36,863 nucleotides of DNA. Origin: Flavobacteriaceae bacterium. GTDB lineage: Bacteria > Bacteroidota > Bacteroidia > Flavobacteriales > Flavobacteriaceae. A program made the translations under genes and the position numbers. Below, piece by piece: positions 9,188 through 17,971 of the stretch; position 1 is the first letter of the stretch, and each line of letters begins with the position of its first letter. The notes beneath the pieces are model-generated. The model had not been told where the DNA came from, did no database searches, and saw only the letters and a list, made by a program, of their open reading frames with translations. Location: contig CANEZU010000003.1 in assembly GCA_947444255.1 (NCBI GenBank), positions 1 through 36,863 of the forward strand. The letters are read 5' to 3'.

Positions 9188-11314
9188 TTAATCAATTATC
9201 ATAGAAAGTTGAATCCGTTTACGTTCTTCGTCAACTTCAGTTACTTTAACTTGAACTTGCTGGTGCATTTTTACTACTTCATTCACATTTGAAACAAAAC
9301 CTGCTTTGAGTTGTGATATATGAACCAATCCGCTTTCTTTGGTTCCAATGTCTACAAAACAACCAAAATTAGTAATATTATTTACGATTCCAGGCAATAT
9401 CATTCCCGTTTTCAAATCTTTAATCGTTTTTACGTTTGGATCAAATTCAAAAACTTTAGCTGATTTTCGAGGGTCTAATCCTGGCTTTTCTAATTCTTTA
9501 ATAATATCTTTCAATCCCAATAATCCAACCTCTGGTGTAATATAATTTTCAGGTTTTATCAGTGCTGTTTTATCTTTATTTGCAATTAAATCATTCACCG
9601 TAAGTTTCAAATCTTTAGCCATTTTTTCAACAATTCCATATGCTTCCGGATGAACAGCCGAATTATCTAATGGATTTTGTGCATTAGAAATCCGAATAAA
9701 AGCAGCGCCTTGTTGATAGGCTTTTTCGCCCAAGCGAGGGACTTTTTTTAGTTGTTTTCGATCTTCAAAAGGGCCGTTTAGAGCCCTATAATTTACTATG
9801 TTTTCGGCCAGCTTCTCTCCTATTCCACTCACATAAGCCAATAAATGTTTACTCGCCGTATTGATGTTCACTCCAACGGAATTCACACATCGAATCACGG
9901 TATTGTCTAATTCCTCTTTTAATTTATTTTGATCTACATCATGTTGATATTGGCCAACTCCAATCGCTTTTGGGTCAATTTTTACTAACTCTGCCAATGG
10001 ATCTGATAGTCGTCTTCCTATTGATACCGAACCTCGAACGGTAACATCAAAATTTGGAAATTCTTCCCTAGCTATTTTAGAAGCCGAATATACTGATGCT
10101 CCTGCTTCGCTAACAATAAAGACCTGAACGGGCTTGTCAAAAACAATTTTCTTGATAAAAAATTCCGTTTCTCTTGAAGCTGTTCCGTTTCCAATAGAAA
10201 TGGCGTCAATTTTATAAGCATTCACCATCGAACGGATTTTTTTCATCGCAATAACTTCTTCTTTTTGTGGCGCATGTGGATATATCGTTTCATTGTACAA
10301 TAAATCCCCTTTTTCATCCAAACAAACTATTTTACATCCACTTCTAAAACCTGGATCTATTGCTAAAATCCTTTTTTCTCCCAAGGGCGGAGCAAGCAAC
10401 AACTGGCTCAAATTAGAAGCGAAAACCTGTATAGAATTTGCATCTGCTTTCGATTTGGCTTCTTGTAAAGTTTCATTAGAAATGGCTGGATTTAACAATC
10501 GTTTATAACTATCTTCTATCGCTAATTGTACGTGAGTCGTTGCATTATTTTGACTTTTTAAGATTAATTCATCAATTATATCGTAAGCTTCATCTATATC
10601 AATTTCAATTCTTATTTTAATAAATCCCTCATTTTCAGCACGAAGCATCGCTAATAATCGGTGAGATGGAGTTTTAGTTAACGCTTCTGTCCAATCAAAA
10701 TATTGATTGAATTTTTGAGCAGCCTCTTCCTCTTTTTTAGTTTTTACAACCTTTGTCTTTATATTTGCTTTTCGTTCGTATAATCTCCGCAATTGCTTTC
10801 TAACGGATATATTTTCATTAATCCATTCGGCAATAATATCTCTGGCACCTTGCAAAGCTGCGTCTTCATTGATCACGATTTTATTTAAATATTGACTTGA
10901 AATAAAATCAACATTATCATTATTTTGCATCATAATAATTTTAGCCAACGGTTCAAGTCCATTTTCTCTAGCAACATCTGCTTTTGTTTTTTTCTTCTTT
11001 TTAAAAGGTAAATAAAAATCTTCTAATTCCTGTAAATCATAACTATCCTGTATTTTTTTTTCTAATTCGGGACTTAATACATTTTGTTCCTGAATCGATT
11101 TTAAAATAGCTTCTTTTCGTTTGACAAGGACTTCAAATTCTTTTTGAAACTTTGCAATTTGTTCGATGAAAACTTCATCCAGATTACCTGTTTTATCTTT
11201 TCGGTATCTGGAAATAAACGGAATTGTACAATCCTCCTGCAGTAATTGAACTGTATTCTGAATATTCGTTGCACTTGTAGCAACTTTTTTGGATATAAAT
11301 TGGATGTTATTCAT
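9188..11314 (-). CDS. tex: Tex-family RNA-binding transcriptional accessory protein (S1 domain)
   Basis: IPFISRYRKDKTGNLDE, RILAIDPGFRSGCKIVCLD, YQHDVDQNKL, C-terminal S1 domain GMILPGIVNNITNFGCFVDIGTKESGLVHISQL. Confidence 0.96.
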   Translation of the reverse strand: MNNIQFISKKVATSATNIQNTVQLLQEDCTIPFISRYRKDKTGNLDEVFIEQIAKFQKEFEVLVKRKEAILKSIQEQNVLSPELEKKIQDSYDLQELEDFYLPFKKKKKTKADVARENGLEPLAKIIMMQNNDNVDFISSQYLNKIVINEDAALQGARDIIAEWINENISVRKQLRRLYERKANIKTKVVKTKKEEEAAQKFNQYFDWTEALTKTPSHRLLAMLRAENEGFIKIRIEIDIDEAYDIIDELILKSQNNATTHVQLAIEDSYKRLLNPAISNETLQEAKSKADANSIQVFASNLSQLLLAPPLGEKRILAIDPGFRSGCKIVCLDEKGDLLYNETIYPHAPQKEEVIAMKKIRSMVNAYKIDAISIGNGTASRETEFFIKKIVFDKPVQVFIVSEAGASVYSASKIAREEFPNFDVTVRGSVSIGRRLSDPLAELVKIDPKAIGVGQYQHDVDQNKLKEELDNTVIRCVNSVGVNINTASKHLLAYVSGIGEKLAENIVNYRALNGPFEDRKQLKKVPRLGEKAYQQGAAFIRISNAQNPLDNSAVHPEAYGIVEKMAKDLKLTVNDLIANKDKTALIKPENYITPEVGLLGLKDIIKELEKPGLDPRKSAKVFEFDPNVKTIKDLKTGMILPGIVNNITNFGCFVDIGTKESGLVHISQLKAGFVSNVNEVVKMHQQVQVKVTEVDEERKRIQLSMIID

Positions 11315-11337
11315 TTAACGGAATTAAAGTCTAAAAT

Positions 11338-12261
11338 TTAATGCTGAACTATATATTCTTTCTCACATTTTTTGTTAAATTCAGGCTGAATTGTACAATG
11401 ATTAATGTGATATTGATGGTGTAAAACTTCTTCTATAGTATTGACTAAAATATTGAATTGTAAAATTGAAATATTTTCCTTGCAATCTATATGGGCCTCG
11501 AAATGAATTTCAGTGTCGTTTAGATGCCACAAATGAATGTGGTGTAATTGGTGAGTACCAATAACTTGTTCTAAACTTTTTATAATTTCTTTAAGGTCAA
11601 TATTTTCAGGAGTAAAAAGCAATAATATTTTTGAAGAAGACTTTAAAATATCAAAACTCATGTAAATGAGATAAATGGCAATTCCAAAAGTGATCAAACT
11701 ATCAACCCAATACCATTGGAAATATTTCATCAGTAATCCGCCAACTAAAACAGCAATTGAAGCAATCATATCTGAAAAAAGGTGCAAATAAGCTGATTTC
11801 ATATTTAAATTATGAGCCGCATCTTTTTTAAGTAAAACTGCCGAAAAACCATTAAAAGCAATTCCTAATATTGATAACCAAATCACTAAATCAGAACTAA
11901 TTGTCACTGGATTATAAAATCGGGTTATCGATTCAGAAATTAAAAAAAGAGCGACAATTACCAATGCTATCGAATTTATAAAAGCTGCAATTATTTCGAC
12001 TCTTTTATATCCAAAAGTGTGTTTTTCGTTTGCTTTCTTTTGGGATATTTTATTAGCTATATAACTTAAAAGTAAACCAATTACATCACTAAAATTATGC
12101 AATGCATCTGATAATAAAGACAAACTACCTGAAATAAAACCACCAATAATTTGGGCAATCGTAATTGCTATATTTAAAAAAATAGAAATGGAAAGATTAC
12201 CGTTATTTACCTCCTGATGATGATGTCCGTGATTGTGACTGTGTCCCATTTTTACTGGCAA
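11338..12261 (-). CDS. Cation diffusion facilitator family transporter
   Basis: His-rich N-terminus HSHNHGHHH, SLSLLSDALHNFSDVIGLLLSY, HLFSDMIASIAVLVGGLL, DSLITFGIAIYL. Confidence 0.94.
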   Translation of the reverse strand: MPVKMGHSHNHGHHHQEVNNGNLSISIFLNIAITIAQIIGGFISGSLSLLSDALHNFSDVIGLLLSYIANKISQKKANEKHTFGYKRVEIIAAFINSIALVIVALFLISESITRFYNPVTISSDLVIWLSILGIAFNGFSAVLLKKDAAHNLNMKSAYLHLFSDMIASIAVLVGGLLMKYFQWYWVDSLITFGIAIYLIYMSFDILKSSSKILLLFTPENIDLKEIIKSLEQVIGTHQLHHIHLWHLNDTEIHFEAHIDCKENISILQFNILVNTIEEVLHHQYHINHCTIQPEFNKKCEKEYIVQH

Positions 12262-12683
12262 GCAATTTTATTGACTCGGGTTTGATGCCTTCCTCCTTCG
12301 AAAGAAGTGTTTAAAAAATGATCAACCATATCAACTGCTTGCGGTATCGAAGTATATCTCGCAGGAATACTTATAATATTAGCATCATTATGTTCCCTTG
12401 CTAAAATGGCAATTTCTTTTATCCAACATAAAGCAGCACGAACTTTTGGATGCTTATTTACGGTCATCGATATTCCATTTCCACTACCACAGATTACAAT
12501 TCCAAAATCAGCTTTTTCTTCTGAAACGTCTTTTGCTACAAGATGACCAAAATCTGGATAATCTACACTATCTAAAGTATCTGTTCCGTAATTTGTAACT
12601 TCATGTCCTTTTGCAATTAACATTTCTACGATGGCTTTTTTATATTCTGGCCCTGCATGATCGTTCCCAATAGAGATTTTCAT
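12252..12683 (-). CDS. rpiB: Ribose 5-phosphate isomerase B
   Basis: MKISIGNDHAGPEYKKAI, YGTDTLDSVDYPDFG, GIVICGSGNGISMTVNKHPKVRAALCW. Confidence 0.95.
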   Translation of the reverse strand: MKISIGNDHAGPEYKKAIVEMLIAKGHEVTNYGTDTLDSVDYPDFGHLVAKDVSEEKADFGIVICGSGNGISMTVNKHPKVRAALCWIKEIAILAREHNDANIISIPARYTSIPQAVDMVDHFLNTSFEGGRHQTRVNKIACQ

Positions 12684-13342
12684 TTTATTGTTTTTAAAGT
12701 TGTATTGTGCAAATTTAGTTAAAGATTTGACGCTATATTACTAGCTGTTTTTATTATTTATTAAAATAAAATAAAAAAATTCTAATAATCTGAATTCTAA
12801 TACTCTAAGATAGCTTTATTTTTTAATTAACTGTATATCAGTTTAAAAGACGTAATTTAATTGTTATCTAATTGTATTGTTAATAGCTTTTTTTAAGTTA
12901 TTGTAAATCAGTTAACTTAAAATTAACAATAAATGTTTATAAGTTAATGTAAAAAAGAAGAACTATTTTTAGTTTATATATAATTAATTTGTAATCCAAA
13001 ACGCACTTGAAATAAACTAATTTAATTAGCTTAAATTATAGATTACTTATCCCTATAATTTATCCTCTTATTAACAAAAAGTATTGATTGAACTTATTTA
13101 CAAAACCAATACTAAGTGGATTATTAATAGTTGTTAATAGCTTTTTAAAAAGTGTTTAAAATTAAACCTTTAAGTAAAAATAGAGCTGTTGATAAGTCTA
13201 TATAAATTTAAATAAGTTATAAAATCTACTTTTATAAATAAAGTTATAGTAGCTATTAACACGCTATAATAACCATTAAAAAATATTTTAAATTTCCTTT
13301 TTCTTTTTGTTGTTTTTAATATATGTTGACAACTTTACTCAT
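12684..13342. other. Candidate chromosomal replication origin (oriC) region
   Basis: ~660-bp non-coding, extremely AT-rich gap. TGTTAATAGCT occurs at 12878-12888 and 13132-13142 on + and at 13251-13261 on -. DnaA-box-like 9-mers are TGTTGATAA (13187-13195) and TTATTAACA (13068-13076). Gene orientation switches from mostly - on the left to mostly + on the right. Confidence 0.55.
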
Positions 13343-13582
13343 TTAAACTATATTTAAATTGGAATCGTTATTCAATTTATCTAAAATGATTCTTACCGTT
13401 TTAAAATCATTAGGATGAATTTTTAATTTAATTCCTCCTAAAGCATTTGAATAAAAAGGAACAATAGAAGACATGGTTTCATTTTCAAAATAATATAAAA
13501 TACCTTGCCGTTGTAATAGATGTTTAAGTACAACTATTTCGTGTGTATAATTAAATATTGCAATCGTTTCAAAATCTTCCAT
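13343..13582 (-). CDS. DUF2007 domain-containing protein
   Basis: 79 aa, FETIAIFNYTHEIVVLKHLLQRQGILYYFENETM...GGIKLKIHPNDFKTVRIIL matches the small DUF2007-type fold. Confidence 0.75.
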   Translation of the reverse strand: MEDFETIAIFNYTHEIVVLKHLLQRQGILYYFENETMSSIVPFYSNALGGIKLKIHPNDFKTVRIILDKLNNDSNLNIV

Positions 13583-13700
13583 TTTTATATATTTTTATAA
13601 AGATACGCAGTTTTTAAAAGTTATATTTTCTTTAAATCTGTTAATTGAAAATTGAAAACTGTTAACTATTTTGTAATTTTAGACTTTTAAGAAAAGAAAT

Positions 13701-15881
13701 ATGAATAAGAAGCCAAAAAAATTTGGAAAAAAAGAGAAGGATTTCTCCGATAAAATAATTAAAATTTTATCACAAAATGCAAATAAAGCTTACAACTACA
13801 AACAAATAGCCGGAATTTTAGAATTAGATGATACTCAAAGTCGAAATGAGATTATTAAAGATCTAAAAATTTTAGCATCACAAAATAAAATCATAGAAAC
13901 GGAACCTGGTAAATATTTAGTCAAAGCAATTAGCCAAGATTACTATGAAGGTACAATTGATATGACCAGTAGAAAAACGGCTTATTTTGTAAGTAAAGAT
14001 CTGGAGGAAGATGTTTTTATTCCTACAAATAATCTGAATCACGCATTAGACAAAGACACTGTAAAAGTTTATGTTTATAACCGAAGAAGAGGTAAAAAAC
14101 CAGAAGGAGAAGTTATTGAAATAATAGAAAGAAAAAAATCAGAATTTGTTGGAGTTATTGACATCCAAAAGAATTTTGCTTTTGTTACTACTGCAAATCC
14201 AAAAATGTATACCGATATTTTTATTCCAAAAGATAAAATAGGTGAAGCACAACAAGGTGATGTAGTTATTGCAAAAATTGAAGACTGGCCTAAAAAAGCC
14301 GATAGTCCCTTTGGTTCTATTATAAAAGTTCTTGGAAAACAAGGAGAACATGATACCGAAATTCACGCTATTCTTGCTGAATATGGTTTACCTTATGATT
14401 TTCCAATAGAAGTTGAAGTTTTTGCTCAAAAAATAGATACCAGTATTCAAGAAAGTGAAATAGCAAATCGACGAGATATGCGTGATACTTTAACTTTTAC
14501 TATCGATCCAAAAGATGCAAAAGATTTTGATGATGCACTATCTTTCAAAAAATTAGAGAATGGAAATTACGAAATTGGGATTCACATTGCCGATGTTTCC
14601 TATTATTTACAAGAAGGGACTATTTTAGATGATGAAGCTTATAAAAGAGCTACTTCGGTTTATTTAGTAGATAGAGTTGTACCCATGTTGCCAGAAGTTT
14701 TATCAAATTTTGCTTGTTCACTTCGTCCGCAAGAAGAAAAATATACTTTTTCTGCTGTATTTGAAATTAACGAAAAAGCACAAATGATTAATCAATGGTT
14801 TGGAAGAACTGTAATCTATTCCGATCAACGTTTTGCTTATGAAGAAGCGCAATATATTATTGAAAATAAAGACAATACAATTCCAGAAGAAATATCAATT
14901 ACAGGACAATCATATGAAGTGTCGGATGAAATTGTAAACGCAACTTTAAAATTAGATGAATTAGCTAAAATCTTAAGAGCTAAAAGAATGTATGATGGCG
15001 CAATATCATTTGATAAAGTAGAAGTAAAATTTAATTTAAACGAACAAGGAGAACCAGAAGGAGTTTATTTTAAAGTTTCAAAAGAAGCCAATCATCTTAT
15101 CGAAGAATTTATGCTTTTAGCTAATAAAAAAGTGGCTGAATTCATTGGAAAACAAAAGAAAACTTACGTTTATAGAATTCATGATGAGCCTAATGTTGAT
15201 AAGTTAATCAGTTTACAAACAGTAATATCTAAATTTGGTTATAGTATTAATCTAAAATCGAAAGGAGAAATATCTCAGTCTTTAAATACTTTATTACAAA
15301 GTGTAGTTGGAAAAAAAGAACAAAATCTAATAGATACTTTGACTATTAGAACCATGAGTAAAGCCAAATATTCTACCGAGAATATTGGTCATTACGGCTT
15401 GGCTTTTGATTATTATTCGCACTTCACTTCTCCAATTCGTCGTTATCCAGATGTTATGGCGCATCGTTTGTTACAACATTACATAGATGGAGGAAAGTCT
15501 GCAGATGCTGATTTATATGAAGAAAAATGTATTCATTCCTCTAACATGGAAAGTTTAGCGACAAACGCCGAACGAGATAGCATTAAATACATGCAAATTA
15601 AATATATGCAAGATCATAAAGATCAAGAGTTTTTGGGTGTTATTTCCGGAGTTACTGAATGGGGAATTTATGTAGAAATTATTGCAAATAAATGTGAAGG
15701 AATGTGTAGAATTCGTGAAATAAAAGATGATTATTACACCTTTGATGACAAACAATATGCACTTGTAGGAGAAGTTTCTAAAAAGGTATTACAATTAGGA
15801 GACGAAGTTTTCGTTAAAGTTAAGAATGCTGATTTAGTGAAGAAACAATTAGATTTTCACTTTATTAGAAAAAACGAATAA
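13701..15881 (+). CDS. rnr: Ribonuclease R
   Basis: RNB catalytic core TIDPKDAKDFDDALSFKK, HIADVSYYLQEGTILDDEAYKRATSVYLVDRVVPMLPE, HYGLAFDYYSHFTSPIRRYPDVMAHRLLQ, C-terminal S1 domain. Confidence 0.97.
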   Translation: MNKKPKKFGKKEKDFSDKIIKILSQNANKAYNYKQIAGILELDDTQSRNEIIKDLKILASQNKIIETEPGKYLVKAISQDYYEGTIDMTSRKTAYFVSKDLEEDVFIPTNNLNHALDKDTVKVYVYNRRRGKKPEGEVIEIIERKKSEFVGVIDIQKNFAFVTTANPKMYTDIFIPKDKIGEAQQGDVVIAKIEDWPKKADSPFGSIIKVLGKQGEHDTEIHAILAEYGLPYDFPIEVEVFAQKIDTSIQESEIANRRDMRDTLTFTIDPKDAKDFDDALSFKKLENGNYEIGIHIADVSYYLQEGTILDDEAYKRATSVYLVDRVVPMLPEVLSNFACSLRPQEEKYTFSAVFEINEKAQMINQWFGRTVIYSDQRFAYEEAQYIIENKDNTIPEEISITGQSYEVSDEIVNATLKLDELAKILRAKRMYDGAISFDKVEVKFNLNEQGEPEGVYFKVSKEANHLIEEFMLLANKKVAEFIGKQKKTYVYRIHDEPNVDKLISLQTVISKFGYSINLKSKGEISQSLNTLLQSVVGKKEQNLIDTLTIRTMSKAKYSTENIGHYGLAFDYYSHFTSPIRRYPDVMAHRLLQHYIDGGKSADADLYEEKCIHSSNMESLATNAERDSIKYMQIKYMQDHKDQEFLGVISGVTEWGIYVEIIANKCEGMCRIREIKDDYYTFDDKQYALVGEVSKKVLQLGDEVFVKVKNADLVKKQLDFHFIRKNE

Positions 15882-15892
15882 AAAAAATTAAA

Positions 15893-16564
15893 ATGAAAAA
15901 AGTAGTAGTAGCAGCCTTATTAATTATTAGCCAGTTAGGTTTTTCACAAGATGAAATATCAAAAAATGTAGGAGATTTTAACCAAATAAGTTCTTTCGAT
16001 AAAATTAGTGTTTTCTTAGTCTCGGCTAATGAGAATAAAATAATTCTAAAAGGAGAAGGTTCGAGTGATGTTGAATTAATTAATAATAATGGAGAATTAA
16101 AAATTAGAATGCCTTTAAATAAATTATTAAAAGGAGATAATGTAATTGCAACAGTTTATTATAAAAACATTGATGAAGTAGAAGCAAGCGAAGGCTCAAA
16201 AATTTCAAGTGATGAGATTTTAAAAGGTACTAATTTTGATATCAATGCGAAACAAGGATCAGAAGTTAAACTAAATTTAGAAGTAGATCGGGTTTCAATC
16301 AAAGCTTCTGCTGGATCTAAAATATATTTAAACGGAAAAACAAAAACACAAGATGTTTTAATTAATTCTGGAGCTATTTTAGAGGCCGAAAATTTTATTT
16401 CAAACCAGACTATAATAACTGCAAATGCTGGCGGAGAAGCGACTATTTTTGCTACAGACTTCGTAGATGCAAAAATTAGAGCTGGTGGCAATATTGATAT
16501 ATATGGAAAACCAAAACAAATTAAACAAAAAGTGATTGCTGGAGGAACAATTACAGAAAAATAA
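15893..16564 (+). CDS. Head GIN domain-containing protein (DUF2807)
   Basis: Signal peptide followed by a repetitive beta-solenoid-like sequence (VEASEGSKISSDEI...VSIKASAGSKIYLNGKT). Confidence 0.82.
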   Translation: MKKVVVAALLIISQLGFSQDEISKNVGDFNQISSFDKISVFLVSANENKIILKGEGSSDVELINNNGELKIRMPLNKLLKGDNVIATVYYKNIDEVEASEGSKISSDEILKGTNFDINAKQGSEVKLNLEVDRVSIKASAGSKIYLNGKTKTQDVLINSGAILEAENFISNQTIITANAGGEATIFATDFVDAKIRAGGNIDIYGKPKQIKQKVIAGGTITEK

Positions 16565-16576
16565 GAATAATTTTAT

Positions 16577-16584
16577 TATTTTTG
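16577..16584 (+). promoter_or_regulatory. TAnnTTTG -7-type box (TATTTTTG) upstream of the LysE gene
   Basis: Matches the Bacteroidetes -7 consensus TAnnTTTG 24 nt upstream of the ATG. Confidence 0.5.
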
Positions 16585-16607
16585 ATGCTATTCTCACAAA
16601 CTAATCA

Positions 16608-17282
16608 ATGATTCAAGATATTATTTCAGGAATACCTTTAGGAATTTTTTTAAGTTTCATGATTGGTCCTGTCTTTTTTGTTCTGTTAGAAACCAGTGCT
16701 GTAAAAGGATTTAGAGCTGCAATTGTTTTTGATCTAGGTGTTGTTATAGCTGATATTGTTTTCATTAGCATCGCTTATTTTAGTAGTTATCGTTTAATTC
16801 AAACCATTAAAAACGATCCTGCAATCTATATTTTTGGAGGCATCCTAATGCTTACTTATGGAATGATAACTTTTATAAAAACCAATAAAGCAACCCGAAA
16901 TTTAGATGAAACTATAGTAGTAGAAATTACCAAAAATAATTATTTTGGTCTTTTTATTAAAGGTTTTTTACTCAACTTTATTAACGTTGGAGTTCTATTA
17001 TTTTGGTTCCTTATTATTATTACAATTGGTCCAAAACTACAATTGGAAACATCAAGAATGATCGTTTTCTTTTCTGCAGTTATTGGTACTTATTTATTAG
17101 TTGATATTTGTAAAATAATATTAGCCAAACAGTTAAAAAGCAAAATGACCCCTTCTAATATTTTAAAAATTAAAAAAGGAATCAGTATTTTGTTAATTAT
17201 TTTTGGATTTATTTTAATGTTTCAAGGTTGGTTTCCAAATAATCAAAAACTAGCCAAACAAGTTTTAGAAAAAATAGATTAA
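16608..17282 (+). CDS. LysE family translocator
   Basis: GIPLGIFLSFMIGPVFFVLLETSAVKGFRAA and several TM segments. Confidence 0.88.
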   Translation: MIQDIISGIPLGIFLSFMIGPVFFVLLETSAVKGFRAAIVFDLGVVIADIVFISIAYFSSYRLIQTIKNDPAIYIFGGILMLTYGMITFIKTNKATRNLDETIVVEITKNNYFGLFIKGFLLNFINVGVLLFWFLIIITIGPKLQLETSRMIVFFSAVIGTYLLVDICKIILAKQLKSKMTPSNILKIKKGISILLIIFGFILMFQGWFPNNQKLAKQVLEKID

Positions 17283-17315
17283 GTTTAAGTAGTAAATTTT
17301 ATTTCGTTTAATAGC

Positions 17316-17350
17316 AAAAAAAAACCTCTCAATATTGAGAGGTTTTTTTT
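17316..17350. terminator. Bidirectional terminator between lysE-like gene and tRNA-Cys
   Basis: aaaaaaaaacctctcaatattgagaggtttttttt. Confidence 0.92.
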
Positions 17351-17351
17351 G

Positions 17352-17422
17352 AGGCATCGTGCGGATTCGAACCGCAGTAGGAGCTTTTGCAGAGCCCAGC
17401 CTAGCCACTCGGCCACGACGCC
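17352..17422 (-). tRNA. tRNA-Cys (GCA)
   Basis: Reverse complement GGCGTCGTGGCCGAGTGGCTAGGCTGGGCTCTGCAAAAGCTCCTACTGCGGTTCGAATCCGCACGATGCCT folds as a cloverleaf. The anticodon loop is CTGCAAA, the discriminator is U73, and CCA is not encoded. Confidence 0.95.
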
Positions 17423-17505
17423 ATTATTGAATGGATGGCAAATGTAAATAAATTATTTCGATTTTTAAATTATAAATTTTGAATAATTCGTTAAAATTAG
17501 AATTC

Positions 17506-17865
17506 TTAAGTTCTATATTCTTCCATTTCGATGGTAACCGCTTCAACATCACCACCAATAGGAGGATTTAGCTTAGAAACCCCCAATATAATTCTTGAAA
17601 TAGAAGGAATTTCTGAGAATATCCGACTTATAATTCGATGTGCAACATGTTCCAATAAGTGAGAACGAATCGCCATTTCTTCTTCTACAATTTTATTCAG
17701 TAGAACATAATCTACCGTATCCTTTAAATCATCGGATATAGATGATTTTCTTAGGTCTGTTTTTACCTCTAAGTCCACCGAATAATCAGATCCTATTTTT
17801 CCTTCTTCAAGTAAACATCCGTGATAAGAGAAAGTTCGGATGTTTTTTAGTTTAATAATTCCCAT
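17506..17865 (-). CDS. folB: Dihydroneopterin aldolase
   Basis: KLKNIRTFSYHGCLLEEGKIGSDYSVDLEV, LLEHVAHRI, KLNPPIGGDVEAVTIEM. Confidence 0.94.
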   Translation of the reverse strand: MGIIKLKNIRTFSYHGCLLEEGKIGSDYSVDLEVKTDLRKSSISDDLKDTVDYVLLNKIVEEEMAIRSHLLEHVAHRIISRIFSEIPSISRIILGVSKLNPPIGGDVEAVTIEMEEYRT

Positions 17866-17945
17866 AATTTAAGTTTAAAAGTTTAAAATTTAGGTTTAAA
17901 AGTGAACTCCTTCCACTTTAAACGATAAACTTTAAACCATTTATT

Positions 17946-17953
17946 TATCTTTG
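17946..17953 (+). promoter_or_regulatory. TAnnTTTG -7-type box (TATCTTTG) upstream of glnS
   Basis: Overlaps the track's TTG start at 17951, which supports the downstream ATG at 17972. Confidence 0.6.
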
Positions 17954-17971
17954 CTAAAATTAAACAAAATT

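Noticed and set aside
11101-11283. 60-aa ORF in an alternate minus frame within tex
   Set aside because: Fully contained in the N-terminal tex coding sequence, which has clear motifs.
13154-13167. GTTTAA-AA-TTAAAC symmetric element in the candidate origin
   Set aside because: Two-base spacer and A/T-only core; too weak to call separately from the surrounding AT-rich DNA.
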